35,923 bases of DNA from an uncultured Clostridia bacterium. GTDB lineage: Bacteria > Bacillota > Clostridia > TANB77 > CAG-508. The stretch spans positions 1-35,923 of the forward strand of contig CAKPBB010000018.1 of NCBI GenBank assembly GCA_934140005.1, read 5' to 3'. How positions within the stretch are numbered: the stretch's first letter is position 1; the number at the start of each line of letters is the position of its first letter. The notes below the pieces were generated by a model, which worked only from the letters and a program-made list of their open reading frames with translations, was not told the DNA's origin and did no database searches. A program made the translations under genes and the position numbers. Below, piece after piece: positions 16,280 to 25,118 of the stretch.

Positions 16280-16534
16280 ATGGAATATAGATATGAACCA
16301 GAAGGAGTTTGTTCTAGAGAAATGATTATCGATATGGACGGTGATATAATTAAATCAGTAGAAATTGTTGGAGGCTGTCCAGGAAATACAGTTGGAGTTT
16401 CTCATCTTGTAAAAGGAATGAATATTGATGAGGCAATTAGCAAATTAAAAGGGATACCTTGTAGAGATAAAGGAACTTCTTGCCCAGATCAACTAGCAAG
16501 GGCTTTAGAAAAAATTAAAAATAAAGAAGCATAG
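16280..16534 (+). CDS. TSCPD-domain protein (TIGR03905 family)
   Basis: This 84-residue protein consists of a single TSCPD domain, with GGCPGNTVGVSHL in the first half and the namesake GTSCPDQLARAL near the end. The same domain occurs at the C-terminus of vitamin B12-dependent ribonucleotide reductases, where the cysteines are thought to take part in redox or metal chemistry. Stand-alone versions are common in Clostridia and have no proven function. AAAGGA is upstream, and rsmA follows after 11 bp. Confidence 0.9.
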   Translation: MEYRYEPEGVCSREMIIDMDGDIIKSVEIVGGCPGNTVGVSHLVKGMNIDEAISKLKGIPCRDKGTSCPDQLARALEKIKNKEA

Positions 16535-16545
16535 GAATATTAAAT

Positions 16546-17418
16546 ATGAATTTATTGAATGAAACAAAATTTATAATGAACAAATATAATATTACAGCAA
16601 GTAAAAGTTTAGGTCAAAATTTCTTAATTGATGAAGAGATTGTTGATGGAATTGTTGAGAATGCAGAAGTATCTTCAGAGGACTTAATTATAGAAATAGG
16701 ACCTGGTCTAGGTACTTTAACTAGTAAACTTTTAGAAAAAGCTGGACGAGTTATTTGCATTGAACTAGATAAAAGAATGGTAAAAATAATTACAGAGAGA
16801 TTCTCATTATATAAAAATTTTGAAGTAATATATGATGATGTTTTAAAAGTAGATTTGGAGAATTTAATTTCAGAAAATTTACAAAATTATAATCTAAAAA
16901 ATGCAAAGGTTGTTGCAAATTTACCATATTACATAACAACACCGATAATAATGAAATTATTAGAAGAAAGATTAAACTTGACAAGTATTACTGTTATGGT
17001 ACAAAAAGAAGTTGCAATAAGACTAGCACAAACGCCAGGAAAAAAGGAAAGTGGTGCAATAACTTATGGAATATATTATTATACAGAACCAGAAATTGTT
17101 TTAAATGTACCAAGAACTAGTTTTATACCAAGCCCAGAAGTAGATTCAGCAGTTATAAAATTAAGTATATTAAAAGAACCAAGAGTAAATGTTGCAAATG
17201 AAAAATTATTTTTTGAAATAATAAAACTTAGTTTTATGCAAAAAAGAAAAACTTTAGTTAATGGCTTAAGTAATGGAAGTATATTTTCTTCAAAGCAAGA
17301 AGTGATTAACATGTTAGAAAAATTGGGATTTGATACACAAATAAGAGGAGAAAAATTAAGCATAGAAGATTTTGCAAAAATAGCAGATTATGTTGAAGAA
17401 AACAAAAGAAAGTGGTGA
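16546..17418 (+). CDS. rsmA: 16S rRNA (adenine(1518)-N(6)/adenine(1519)-N(6))-dimethyltransferase
   Basis: RsmA (KsgA) dimethylates two adenines near the 3' end of 16S rRNA during 30S maturation, using S-adenosylmethionine. The 290 residues contain the N-terminal SLGQNFL motif, the SAM motif EIGPGLGTLT, the catalytic NLPYYIT and the C-terminal helical domain (FMQKRKTLVNGLS). The first ATG has a modest AGGA site. The 3' end overlaps the penicillin-binding protein gene by 7 bp, suggesting translational coupling. Confidence 0.97.
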   Translation: MNLLNETKFIMNKYNITASKSLGQNFLIDEEIVDGIVENAEVSSEDLIIEIGPGLGTLTSKLLEKAGRVICIELDKRMVKIITERFSLYKNFEVIYDDVLKVDLENLISENLQNYNLKNAKVVANLPYYITTPIIMKLLEERLNLTSITVMVQKEVAIRLAQTPGKKESGAITYGIYYYTEPEIVLNVPRTSFIPSPEVDSAVIKLSILKEPRVNVANEKLFFEIIKLSFMQKRKTLVNGLSNGSIFSSKQEVINMLEKLGFDTQIRGEKLSIEDFAKIADYVEENKRKW

Positions 17419-19658
17419 CTAATATAAAATCTAAAAAATCAAATGATAGAGATAAAATGAATAAAAGATTAGCAGTGGCTGGTGTAGTTGCTACATTGGG
17501 ATTGGTTGCTGTTACGGGCAGTTTATTATTCGTAAATTTGGTAAAAGGTGAAGAATATAGCAAAATAGCCTATAATCAACAAATGAAAAACAAAATAATA
17601 AGTCCAAAGAGAGGAACAATATATGATTCTAAGGGTGCAGTATTAGCACAAAGTGTTTCAGTTGATACAGTATCTATAAATCCTACACTTGTAAAATATA
17701 CTAATAATACATCAGTAGAACCAGAAAAATTAGCACAAGTATTAAGCGAAATTTTTGATTTAACTTATGAAGAGGCTTTAGAAAAAACTCAAAGTAGGAA
17801 AAGTGTTGAAATTATTGCTAAAAAAGTAGAAAAAGAAAAAGTTACAAAATTGCAAGAATGGATGACTGAAAATAAGATTTCAACAGGAATAAATATAGAT
17901 GAAGATACCAAAAGATATTATCCAAATAATAATATTGCTTCTAATTTAATAGGATTCTGTGGAGATGATAATACCGGATTAGCAGGATTAGAGGAAAAAT
18001 GGAATGATGTATTAACAGGAACGGCAGGAAAAATTGTAACAGCAATAGATACTGATGGAAAAGCCATATCTGATGAAAATGAACAATATGTTGCTGCTGA
18101 AAATGGAAGTAATATCTATTTAACAATTGATATCAATATACAGAAAATTGCTGAAAAATATTTATCACAGGCTGTTGCAGAAAATGAATGTAAAAAAGGT
18201 GGAACTGTTATTATAATGAATCCACAAAGTGGTGATATTTTAGCAATGGCTTCAAACCCAGATTATAACTTAAATTCACCACGAGATGCAGAAGCAACAG
18301 GATTGGCTGATACTTGGAATACTATTTCATCTCAAGAAAAAACTAATGCTTTATTTAAATTATGGAGAAATAAAGCTGTTTCAGATTTGTATGAACCAGG
18401 TTCAACTTTTAAACTTATAACATCAGCTATAGGATTAGAGGAAGGAAAAGTTTCAACTGATACAGCTAATGATTTTACCTGCAACATTGTATATTATCCA
18501 GCCCCAGATCAACCAATCAGTTGTTGGAGAACATATGCAGCTCATGGTGCACAGTCTTTAAGAGATGCACTAAAAAATTCTTGTAACCCAGCTTTTATGC
18601 AGCTTGGTGCAAGAATTGGTGCTAGAACATCATATAAATATTATGAAGCATTTGGTTTATTTGGAACTTTAATTGGAAGTGATATAGCATCTGTATCTAA
18701 ACCACAATTTTATGATTTAAATAAAGTAGGTGCAGTAGAACTTGCCACAATGTCTTTTGGGCAGAGATTTTCAATTTCACCACTTCAGCTAATTACAGCA
18801 GTTTCTGCTATTTGTAATAATGGTATGCTTGTACAACCAAGAATTGTAAAACAAGTAGAGAATACTGACACAAAAAGCATAGATAATGTAGAAACACAAG
18901 AAATAAGGCAAGTTGTTTCAAAAGATACAGCAGATAAAGTAAAGGATATGATGTTATCTGTAGTTGAAAGTGGAACAGGAAAATGGGCCAAAGTTGATGG
19001 ATATCAAATTGGTGGTAAGAGTGGTACATCAGAACCAATTGCAGCCAAAAAGGACGAAGAAGGATATACAGCATCATTTATAGCAATTTCTCCAATTGAA
19101 AATACACAAGTTGTATGTTTAGTAATTTTATATAAACCAGAAGGTGCAGCAGGACATCAAGGTGGACAAACAGCAGGACCAGTAGCTTCACAGATTATGT
19201 CGGAAGTACTACCATATTTAGGAATACCTACAACAGATTCAACAGTTGAAACAACTAGTAGCTCAATAGCTGTACAAGATGTTACAGATAAAACAATTAC
19301 AGAGGCAAAGAAAATTTTAAAAGAATCAGGATTTAAAGTTAGTGTCCCTTCAAATATAGATGAAGATACAACTGTTGTAAAAGAGCAAGTTCCAAAATCT
19401 GGAATTTATCTAGAAGAAGGTTCTACAATTTATTTGTATACTGCTGATAGTTCAGAAAAGGGAAAGACTACAGTTCCAAATATAAAAGGAAAAACAGTAG
19501 AAGAAGCAACTAATATTTTAAAAAGTAAAAATTTAAACATAAAAGTAGAAGGTACTAATGGAATTGTTGTTTCACAAGATCCAACATTTGATGTTGAAGT
19601 AGAAGAAGGTTCTGTTGTAAATGTTGTAATTAAAGAGCAACTAAAAGATGGTCAATAA
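17412..19658 (+). CDS. Penicillin-binding transpeptidase with two PASTA domains (PBP2x/SpoVD-like)
   Basis: This class B PBP has 748 residues: a short basic tail, one membrane anchor (about 18-40), the dimerisation region beginning KRGTIYDSKG, and a transpeptidase domain. Active sites are Ser331 (STFK), the SCN motif, and Lys536-Ser-Gly. Two C-terminal PASTA repeats follow (about 618-681 and 690-748). It cross-links stem peptides outside the membrane. SpoVD usually has one PASTA domain and PBP2x two, so the division/sporulation assignment is open. The start is uncertain: GTG 17412 or 17415 overlap rsmA, and ATG 17457 has a poor binding site. Confidence 0.93.
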   Translation: MVTNIKSKKSNDRDKMNKRLAVAGVVATLGLVAVTGSLLFVNLVKGEEYSKIAYNQQMKNKIISPKRGTIYDSKGAVLAQSVSVDTVSINPTLVKYTNNTSVEPEKLAQVLSEIFDLTYEEALEKTQSRKSVEIIAKKVEKEKVTKLQEWMTENKISTGINIDEDTKRYYPNNNIASNLIGFCGDDNTGLAGLEEKWNDVLTGTAGKIVTAIDTDGKAISDENEQYVAAENGSNIYLTIDINIQKIAEKYLSQAVAENECKKGGTVIIMNPQSGDILAMASNPDYNLNSPRDAEATGLADTWNTISSQEKTNALFKLWRNKAVSDLYEPGSTFKLITSAIGLEEGKVSTDTANDFTCNIVYYPAPDQPISCWRTYAAHGAQSLRDALKNSCNPAFMQLGARIGARTSYKYYEAFGLFGTLIGSDIASVSKPQFYDLNKVGAVELATMSFGQRFSISPLQLITAVSAICNNGMLVQPRIVKQVENTDTKSIDNVETQEIRQVVSKDTADKVKDMMLSVVESGTGKWAKVDGYQIGGKSGTSEPIAAKKDEEGYTASFIAISPIENTQVVCLVILYKPEGAAGHQGGQTAGPVASQIMSEVLPYLGIPTTDSTVETTSSSIAVQDVTDKTITEAKKILKESGFKVSVPSNIDEDTTVVKEQVPKSGIYLEEGSTIYLYTADSSEKGKTTVPNIKGKTVEEATNILKSKNLNIKVEGTNGIVVSQDPTFDVEVEEGSVVNVVIKEQLKDGQ

Positions 19659-19716
19659 TTAAATCGAATTTTTTATAAATATCAATCATATACTGAAACT
19701 GAAAGGTGGTAGGTAT

Positions 19717-20568
19717 ATGATTTTTTTTACAAAAATGCAAGGTACTGGAAATGACTTTATAATTATAGATAAAAATAGTCAAAAATTTGATTTTACATAT
19801 TCTAAACTAACTGAATATTTGTGTAATAGAAAATTTGGAGTTGGAGCTGATGGTGTAATTTTTATTGAAAGAAGTGAAATAGCAGATAGCAAAATGAGAA
19901 TATTTAATCAAGATGGAACAGAGGCAGAAATGTGTGGCAATGGAATAAGATGCATGGCAAAATATTTGTATGAAAAAGATATTGTAAGAAAAGATAAGAT
20001 GACAATTGAAACCAAAGCAGGGATAAAGAACATTGAGCTTATAATAGAGAATAAAACTGTTATTGGTGTTAAAGTAGATATGGGAGAACCAATTTTTGAA
20101 TATAGTAAAATTCCAGTAATTTTTCCTAATATAGTAAAAAAAGAATTAGAACATTTAGAAATTTATTACTCAGATATAATGTATAAAGTTTATCCGATTT
20201 CAATGGGAAATCCACATGCAGTATGTTTTTTGGGTAATATAGAAAAATTAAATATAAGTGAAGTTGGAAAACTGATTGAGGATTATAAGTATTTTCCGAA
20301 TAAGACAAATGTTGAATTTGTACAAATAATGGATAATAAAAGAATAAAAATGAGAGTTTGGGAAAGAGGAGTTGGTGAAACTTTAGGCTGTGGCACAGGC
20401 GCTTGCGCGGCAACGGTTGTTTCGTATTTAAAAAAATTCACAAATAGTGAATTAACTGTGGAATTACCAGGTGGAAATTTGAAAATAATATATTTTGAAA
20501 ATGAAAATAGAGTGAAACTTATAGGAGATAGTTATTTTGTATTCGATGGAAAAATGATTTACAAATAG
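19717..20568 (+). CDS. dapF: Diaminopimelate epimerase
   Basis: DapF converts LL-diaminopimelate to the meso form used in peptidoglycan and lysine synthesis. The 283-residue enzyme has both catalytic cysteines in their conserved settings, Cys73 (EMCGNGIRC) and Cys225 (GCGTGACAA), and starts with the family motif KMQGTGNDF. GAAAGGTGG provides the binding site. With murE and dapL directly downstream, the gene order LL-DAP epimerisation, DAP ligation, LL-DAP formation marks a DAP-type cell wall. A 58-bp gap separates it from the PBP gene with no terminator. Confidence 0.97.
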   Translation: MIFFTKMQGTGNDFIIIDKNSQKFDFTYSKLTEYLCNRKFGVGADGVIFIERSEIADSKMRIFNQDGTEAEMCGNGIRCMAKYLYEKDIVRKDKMTIETKAGIKNIELIIENKTVIGVKVDMGEPIFEYSKIPVIFPNIVKKELEHLEIYYSDIMYKVYPISMGNPHAVCFLGNIEKLNISEVGKLIEDYKYFPNKTNVEFVQIMDNKRIKMRVWERGVGETLGCGTGACAATVVSYLKKFTNSELTVELPGGNLKIIYFENENRVKLIGDSYFVFDGKMIYK

Positions 20569-20622
20569 TAAAAATAGATATATAATTTGGGACATAGAAA
20601 TCTTGCGAATGGAGGGATGACT

Positions 20623-22128
20623 ATGTTACTAAAAAATTTAATTCAAGAAGCTGGAGTAATAAAAAGTGTTGGTGATCTAAATTTAGATATAACAAATATA
20701 CATTCAGATTCAAGAAAAATTAAAGAAGGAGGTCTTTTTTTCGCTATAAATGGCTTTTCTAAAAATGGTATTGAATTTATTGAAAATGCTATTGAAAAAG
20801 GTGCAAAGGCTATTATAGTAGAAAAAGATGAAGATGTTCAAGGATTAAATAAAAAATATGAAATGCCAATAATTTCAGTTGAAGACACAAGAAAAGCTTT
20901 GGCAAAAGTTGCTTGCAATTTTTATGACAATCCTTCAAAAAAATTAAAACTAATTGGAGTTACAGGAACGAAAGGAAAAACAACATCTACATTTATGGTT
21001 AAATCTATTTTAGAAGCTCATGGCTTAAATGTAGGTTTAATTGGTAGTATTGCTGTTTATATCAATGAAGAAAAAATAGAAGATACAGATAGAACAACAC
21101 CAGAAAGCATTGATATTCAAAAATATTTAAGTTTGATGGTAGATAGAAAAGTTGATGTTGCTGTAATTGAAGTATCATCACAAGCAATGAAATTAAGTAG
21201 AGTAGAGGGTTGCGACTTTGATGTTGCTTTATTTACAAATTTATCAGAGGACCATATAAGCCCAAAAGAACATCCTAGTATGGAAGATTATTTTAATTGT
21301 AAACTAAAATTATTAAGATTAGCAAAGCATGCAGTAATAAATAATGATGATAAAAAAGTAAAAACTATTAAAGAAATTTTACCAGATAAAGATATAAAAA
21401 CATTTGCTATTGACGAAATGGCAGATTTTAAAGTAAATCCAAGCAATGTTGTTATAACTGATTCGTATATCGATTTTTCTGTGATGTATAAAGGAAAAGA
21501 AGAAAGAATCGAAGCTTGTATACCAGGTAGATTTAGTATCTATAATGCAACTGGTGCAATAGCAGTATGTTCTTACTTTGATGTAACTGCAGAAGAAATT
21601 AGAAAAGCTCTAAAAGATTTAAAAGTATTAGGAAGAAGCGAACTTGTTCCTAATAAATTAGGACTTACAATTATGATTGACTATGCACATACACCATCAA
21701 GTTTAGAGAGCATTTTAACTGCTGTAAAATCTTATGCAAAAGGAAAAATTATTTGTGCATGGGGTGTTGGAGGAGACAGAGATGCTGCTAAAAGACCAAT
21801 TATGGGAGAAATATCAGGTAGATTAGCAGATTTTACAGTTCTAATGTCAGATCAAGTTAGAACAGAAGACCCTTTAAAAATTCTAAAAGAAATAGAAAAA
21901 GGTATTATTCCAACAGGCAAACCATATAAAATTATAGTAGATAGAACAGAAGGAATTAGATATGCTATTTCAATAGCAAAACCAGGAGATATAATTGTAA
22001 TACCTGGTCTTGGACATGATTTATATTTGGAAAGAAATGGTGTAAAATATCCATATAATGAAAGAGAAGTCATTCATGATTTAATAGAAGAAATGATTGC
22101 TTCTGGAGAAAGAAAACCAGTTGAATAA
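20623..22128 (+). CDS. murE: MurE-type UDP-N-acetylmuramyl-tripeptide synthetase with an altered DAP motif
   Basis: This 501-residue Mur ligase adds the third amino acid of the stem peptide. Visible are the ATP loop GVTGTKGKTT, the TTPES uridine/substrate motif, the probable carbamylated lysine in NCKLKLL, and GGDRDAAKRPIMGEI. The amino-acid recognition motif, DNPR in meso-DAP enzymes, reads Asp410-Gln-Val-Arg413. The later GKGHE block is GLGHD (462-466), so two E. coli DAP contacts change Asn to Gln and Glu to Asp. ATG 20623 has GGAGGG 6 nt upstream; the frame opens earlier at TTG 20587 without support. Its neighbours dapF and dapL argue that DAP is still the substrate. Confidence 0.9.
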   Translation: MLLKNLIQEAGVIKSVGDLNLDITNIHSDSRKIKEGGLFFAINGFSKNGIEFIENAIEKGAKAIIVEKDEDVQGLNKKYEMPIISVEDTRKALAKVACNFYDNPSKKLKLIGVTGTKGKTTSTFMVKSILEAHGLNVGLIGSIAVYINEEKIEDTDRTTPESIDIQKYLSLMVDRKVDVAVIEVSSQAMKLSRVEGCDFDVALFTNLSEDHISPKEHPSMEDYFNCKLKLLRLAKHAVINNDDKKVKTIKEILPDKDIKTFAIDEMADFKVNPSNVVITDSYIDFSVMYKGKEERIEACIPGRFSIYNATGAIAVCSYFDVTAEEIRKALKDLKVLGRSELVPNKLGLTIMIDYAHTPSSLESILTAVKSYAKGKIICAWGVGGDRDAAKRPIMGEISGRLADFTVLMSDQVRTEDPLKILKEIEKGIIPTGKPYKIIVDRTEGIRYAISIAKPGDIIVIPGLGHDLYLERNGVKYPYNEREVIHDLIEEMIASGERKPVE

Positions 22129-22163
22129 TATGCTAGAAGAAAGTTTGAAAGGAATAAAATTTT

Positions 22164-23405
22164 ATGATAAATGTAAATGAAAATTTTTTAAATTTACAAG
22201 ATAGCTATTTATTTTCAACAGTAGCTAAAAAAGTTAGTGAATATAGTGCAAAAAATCCTGATAAAAAAATTATTAAATTAGGAATAGGAGATGTTACAAG
22301 ACCGATAGTTCCAGCAGTTGCTGATGCAATGCATAAAGCTGTTGATGAAATGGCAAATATCAACACTTTTAAAGGATATGGACCAGAACAAGGATATGAA
22401 TTTTTAAGAAAAGCAATTGTAGAAAATGATTATAAATCAAGAGGTGTTGATATAAACATTGATGAGATATTTGTATCTGATGGTGCAAAATGTGATTGTG
22501 GAAATATTGTAGATATTTTTGGAATAGATAATAAAATTGCGATAACAGACCCAGTTTATCCAGTATATTTGGATACAAATGTTATGTCTGGAAGAAGCGG
22601 AAAATACAATAAAGAAACAGGAAAATATGAAAATATAGTATATATGCCTGCAACTGCTGAAAATAACTTTATACCAGAACTTCCAAAAGAAAAAGTAGAT
22701 ATTATCTATTTATGTTTTCCAAATAACCCAACAGGAACAACTTTAACAAAGAAAGAATTAGAAAAATGGGTAAATTATGCAAAAGAAAATTCAGCAATTA
22801 TTCTATATGATTCTGCTTATGAAGCATTTATTTCAGAAGCTGATGTACCACATACAATTTATGAAATAGACGGTGCAAAAGATGTTGCTATAGAATTTAG
22901 AAGTTTTTCTAAAACAGCTGGTTTTACAGGAGTAAGATGTGCTTATGCTGTTGTTCCAAAAAGTGTTTATGGATATACTAAAAATGGTGAAAAAGTTGAA
23001 CTTAATAAACTTTGGAATAGAAGACAATGTACAAAGTTCAATGGAGTTTCTTATATAGTACAAAAAGGTGCAGAAGCTGTTTATTCAGCTGAAGGAAAAA
23101 AAGAAATTAAAGAGAATATAGCATATTATATGGAAAATGCAAGAATAATTAGAGATGGATTAACAAAAGCTGGTTTTACTGTATTTGGTGGAAAAAATGC
23201 ACCATATATTTGGCTAAAAGTTCCAGAAGGATTAACATCTTGGGAATTTTTTGATAAACTATTATCTAAAGTAAATGTTGTCGGAACACCAGGTGTTGGA
23301 TTTGGACCAAGTGGAGAAGGTTACTTTAGATTAACTGCGTTTGGAACAAAAGAAAACACAATTGAAGCAATAAATAGAATAAAGGAGCAAGAATGGTCTT
23401 TTTAA
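22164..23405 (+). CDS. dapL: LL-diaminopimelate aminotransferase
   Basis: DapL makes LL-DAP from tetrahydrodipicolinate in one PLP-dependent step, bypassing the succinylase and acetylase branches. The 413-residue sequence has the family marker FVSDGAKCDCGNI, the NPTGTTL turn, and PLP lysine Lys250 in SFSKTAGFTG. This route is found in plants, chlamydiae, cyanobacteria and some Clostridia. It lies 35 bp after murE, with AAGGA upstream, and its last 13 bp overlap the next gene. Confidence 0.95.
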   Translation: MINVNENFLNLQDSYLFSTVAKKVSEYSAKNPDKKIIKLGIGDVTRPIVPAVADAMHKAVDEMANINTFKGYGPEQGYEFLRKAIVENDYKSRGVDINIDEIFVSDGAKCDCGNIVDIFGIDNKIAITDPVYPVYLDTNVMSGRSGKYNKETGKYENIVYMPATAENNFIPELPKEKVDIIYLCFPNNPTGTTLTKKELEKWVNYAKENSAIILYDSAYEAFISEADVPHTIYEIDGAKDVAIEFRSFSKTAGFTGVRCAYAVVPKSVYGYTKNGEKVELNKLWNRRQCTKFNGVSYIVQKGAEAVYSAEGKKEIKENIAYYMENARIIRDGLTKAGFTVFGGKNAPYIWLKVPEGLTSWEFFDKLLSKVNVVGTPGVGFGPSGEGYFRLTAFGTKENTIEAINRIKEQEWSF

Positions 23406-24145
23406 ATCCGGATTATGTCATTGCCTTGTATCAAGTAAATACAATAAAAGATAGATTAACAGATAAATTTGTAGAAAAAGAATACTTAAAGATATTTGTT
23501 GTAGATGAAATAAAAAATGAATATATGTTAAGAGTAGGCTCTTTAGAATATAAAAAAATGCTTTTGGAAAATAATATTAAGAAAGCTAAAAGAAAATTAG
23601 AATTGCAAGCTGATAATATTGAAAAAAAACAAATTGAAGAATTAATAAAACAAGAATTCAAAGAAAATACTGAAAAAGAAATAGCAATGTTTAATGATAT
23701 TGATAATGCTATAAATAGTAGTCAAAAAGAGTCTATGACAGACAAAGAAGTAGATGAATTAAATTTTAGTTTTTCAATATTAGTTCGTACATGGAATCCA
23801 ATATTAAATCCAGATTTATCAGACCAAACCAAGAGTTTATATGCTAAAGCAAAAAAAGTATATAAAGAAGGCAATGAAAAATTATTAGATAGATATGTAG
23901 ATTTAATAGATGATAAGGATATAGTTCAACAAGGTGAAATTGATGAACTTATGCAAGAATATGAAAGGTATCAAAAACTTTTAAAAGATACAGAAGAAGA
24001 AATAAAAACTATAAAAAATACCTTTCCTTTTACAGAGTTATCAATGTTAGAAGATGAAAATTTAGTTAGAAGAAAAAAGGACGAGCTTAATGAAGAAATA
24101 GCAAAATTACAAGAAGAATATAAAAAATTGCAAAATAAAATTTAA
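23393..24145 (+). CDS. Uncharacterised coiled-coil protein
   Basis: I cannot assign this 250-residue protein. It has no membrane segment or signal peptide. The first 40 residues look globular (FLNPDYVIALYQVNTI). Two long charged helices follow (about 45-105 and 180-250), rich in Lys/Glu with heptad-like spacing, for example around EEIAKLQEEYKKLQ, which suggests coiled coils. It overlaps dapL by 13 bp, and its AAGGAG site lies inside dapL, so it is translated from the same message. A role alongside cell-wall synthesis is only suggested by position. No terminator follows; a new promoter serves the sortase gene. Confidence 0.85.
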   Translation: MVFLNPDYVIALYQVNTIKDRLTDKFVEKEYLKIFVVDEIKNEYMLRVGSLEYKKMLLENNIKKAKRKLELQADNIEKKQIEELIKQEFKENTEKEIAMFNDIDNAINSSQKESMTDKEVDELNFSFSILVRTWNPILNPDLSDQTKSLYAKAKKVYKEGNEKLLDRYVDLIDDKDIVQQGEIDELMQEYERYQKLLKDTEEEIKTIKNTFPFTELSMLEDENLVRRKKDELNEEIAKLQEEYKKLQNKI

Positions 24146-24168
24146 TATTATTTTGGAAAAAATTTTGA

Positions 24169-24197
24169 TTGCACTATAAATAATATAATGATATAAT
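24169..24197 (+). promoter_or_regulatory. Promoter of the sortase gene
   Basis: TTGCAC (24169-24174), a 17-bp spacer and a perfect TATAAT (24192-24197). The leader is about 24 nt and ends in the GAGGGAG binding site. Confidence 0.65.
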
Positions 24198-24227
24198 ATC
24201 TGTAGTATTGTAATAGAGGGAGAAAAA

Positions 24228-24986
24228 ATGAATCAAATTTTAATTGCTGAAAAATTATATATAACACCAGAATTAAAAAAGAAAAAAAGAATGTATAAAA
24301 TTGATTTCTTTATTTCTGTTTTTTTGATATGCATTTTATTTTCATATTACATATATGCAGAATATGACAAAAACAAAAATGAGGAAAAGTCACAAGAAAT
24401 ATTAGAGAGTCTTACATTTGCAGACAATGTTAATGATGATACTACAATAAAATTTTCAGACAATTCAACAGTTGTTATCCTAAATTCAGAAGACCCATTT
24501 GAAGTAATTTATACAGAGCCTGTACAAGATACAGAAGTTCATAAAAATGAAGTGTTGCCAAGAAATACAAGAGTAACTGAAAGTGGACAAGTATATTGGA
24601 CAATAGGAAAAATTGAAATTCCAAAAATAAATCTTGAATATGGAATTTTAAATACATGTACAGATGAATTATTAAAATTATCACCTTGTTATTTTTGGGG
24701 GGCAGAACCAAATGAAGTCGGTAATTTTTGTGTTGTAGGACACAACTATAGAAACAATAAATTCTTTAGTAAAGTTATAAATCTAGTAGAAGGTGATGAA
24801 ATTTATATTACTGATTTAACTGGTAGAAAACTTACATATACAATATATGATAAATATGTTGTAGAACCAAACAATAAAGAATGTACAAGTCAACTTACAA
24901 ATGGGTTAAAAGAAGTTACATTAATTACTTGTACAAATGACAGTTCACAGAGAGTAATAGTAAAGGCAAGAGAAAAAGTAAATTAA
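24228..24986 (+). CDS. Sortase (class D/E-like cysteine transpeptidase)
   Basis: Sortases cleave a cell-wall sorting signal and join the protein to peptidoglycan or to another pilin. The 252 residues begin with a cytoplasmic tail and one membrane anchor (about 27-44), followed by an Asp/Glu-rich linker and the beta-barrel domain. The catalytic triad is visible: His172 (VVGHNY), Cys235 (LITCTND) and Arg242. No LPXTG-type substrate gene is adjacent, so it may be a housekeeping enzyme. It is probably monocistronic, with its own promoter and a strong terminator. Confidence 0.93.
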   Translation: MNQILIAEKLYITPELKKKKRMYKIDFFISVFLICILFSYYIYAEYDKNKNEEKSQEILESLTFADNVNDDTTIKFSDNSTVVILNSEDPFEVIYTEPVQDTEVHKNEVLPRNTRVTESGQVYWTIGKIEIPKINLEYGILNTCTDELLKLSPCYFWGAEPNEVGNFCVVGHNYRNNKFFSKVINLVEGDEIYITDLTGRKLTYTIYDKYVVEPNNKECTSQLTNGLKEVTLITCTNDSSQRVIVKAREKVN

Positions 24987-25003
24987 TAAAGAATTAATAT
25001 AGA

Positions 25004-25049
25004 AAAGATATACTCAAAGCATAGATTTGCTAAAAGTATATCTTTTTTT
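25004..25049 (+). terminator. Rho-independent terminator after the sortase gene
   Basis: AAAGATATACT pairs perfectly with AGTATATCTTT (11 bp), ending in seven T residues. Confidence 0.8.
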
Positions 25050-25058
25050 ATTTAATAC

Positions 25059-25087
25059 TGGACAAACTTTAAACTTATTTATATAAT
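25059..25087 (+). promoter_or_regulatory. Promoter of the unknown gene at 25119
   Basis: TGGACA (25059-25064), a 17-bp spacer and TATAAT (25082-25087), with GAGGGGTGG before the ATG. Confidence 0.6.
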
Positions 25088-25118
25088 AATTTCAAATACA
25101 AAAGAGGGGTGGTATATT

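Noticed and set aside
17941..19077. Several 60-90 codon antisense frames inside the PBP gene and similar ones across the window
   Set aside because: They lie wholly within clear genes on the other strand, lack ribosome binding sites and give low-complexity, leucine- or phenylalanine-rich products typical of A/T-rich DNA.
19660..19716. Third copy of the shared sporulation-like element before dapF (AAATCGAATTTT)
   Set aside because: Only the first 12 bases match 3911-3922; the ATACGAAAAA half and a promoter at the right distance are missing.
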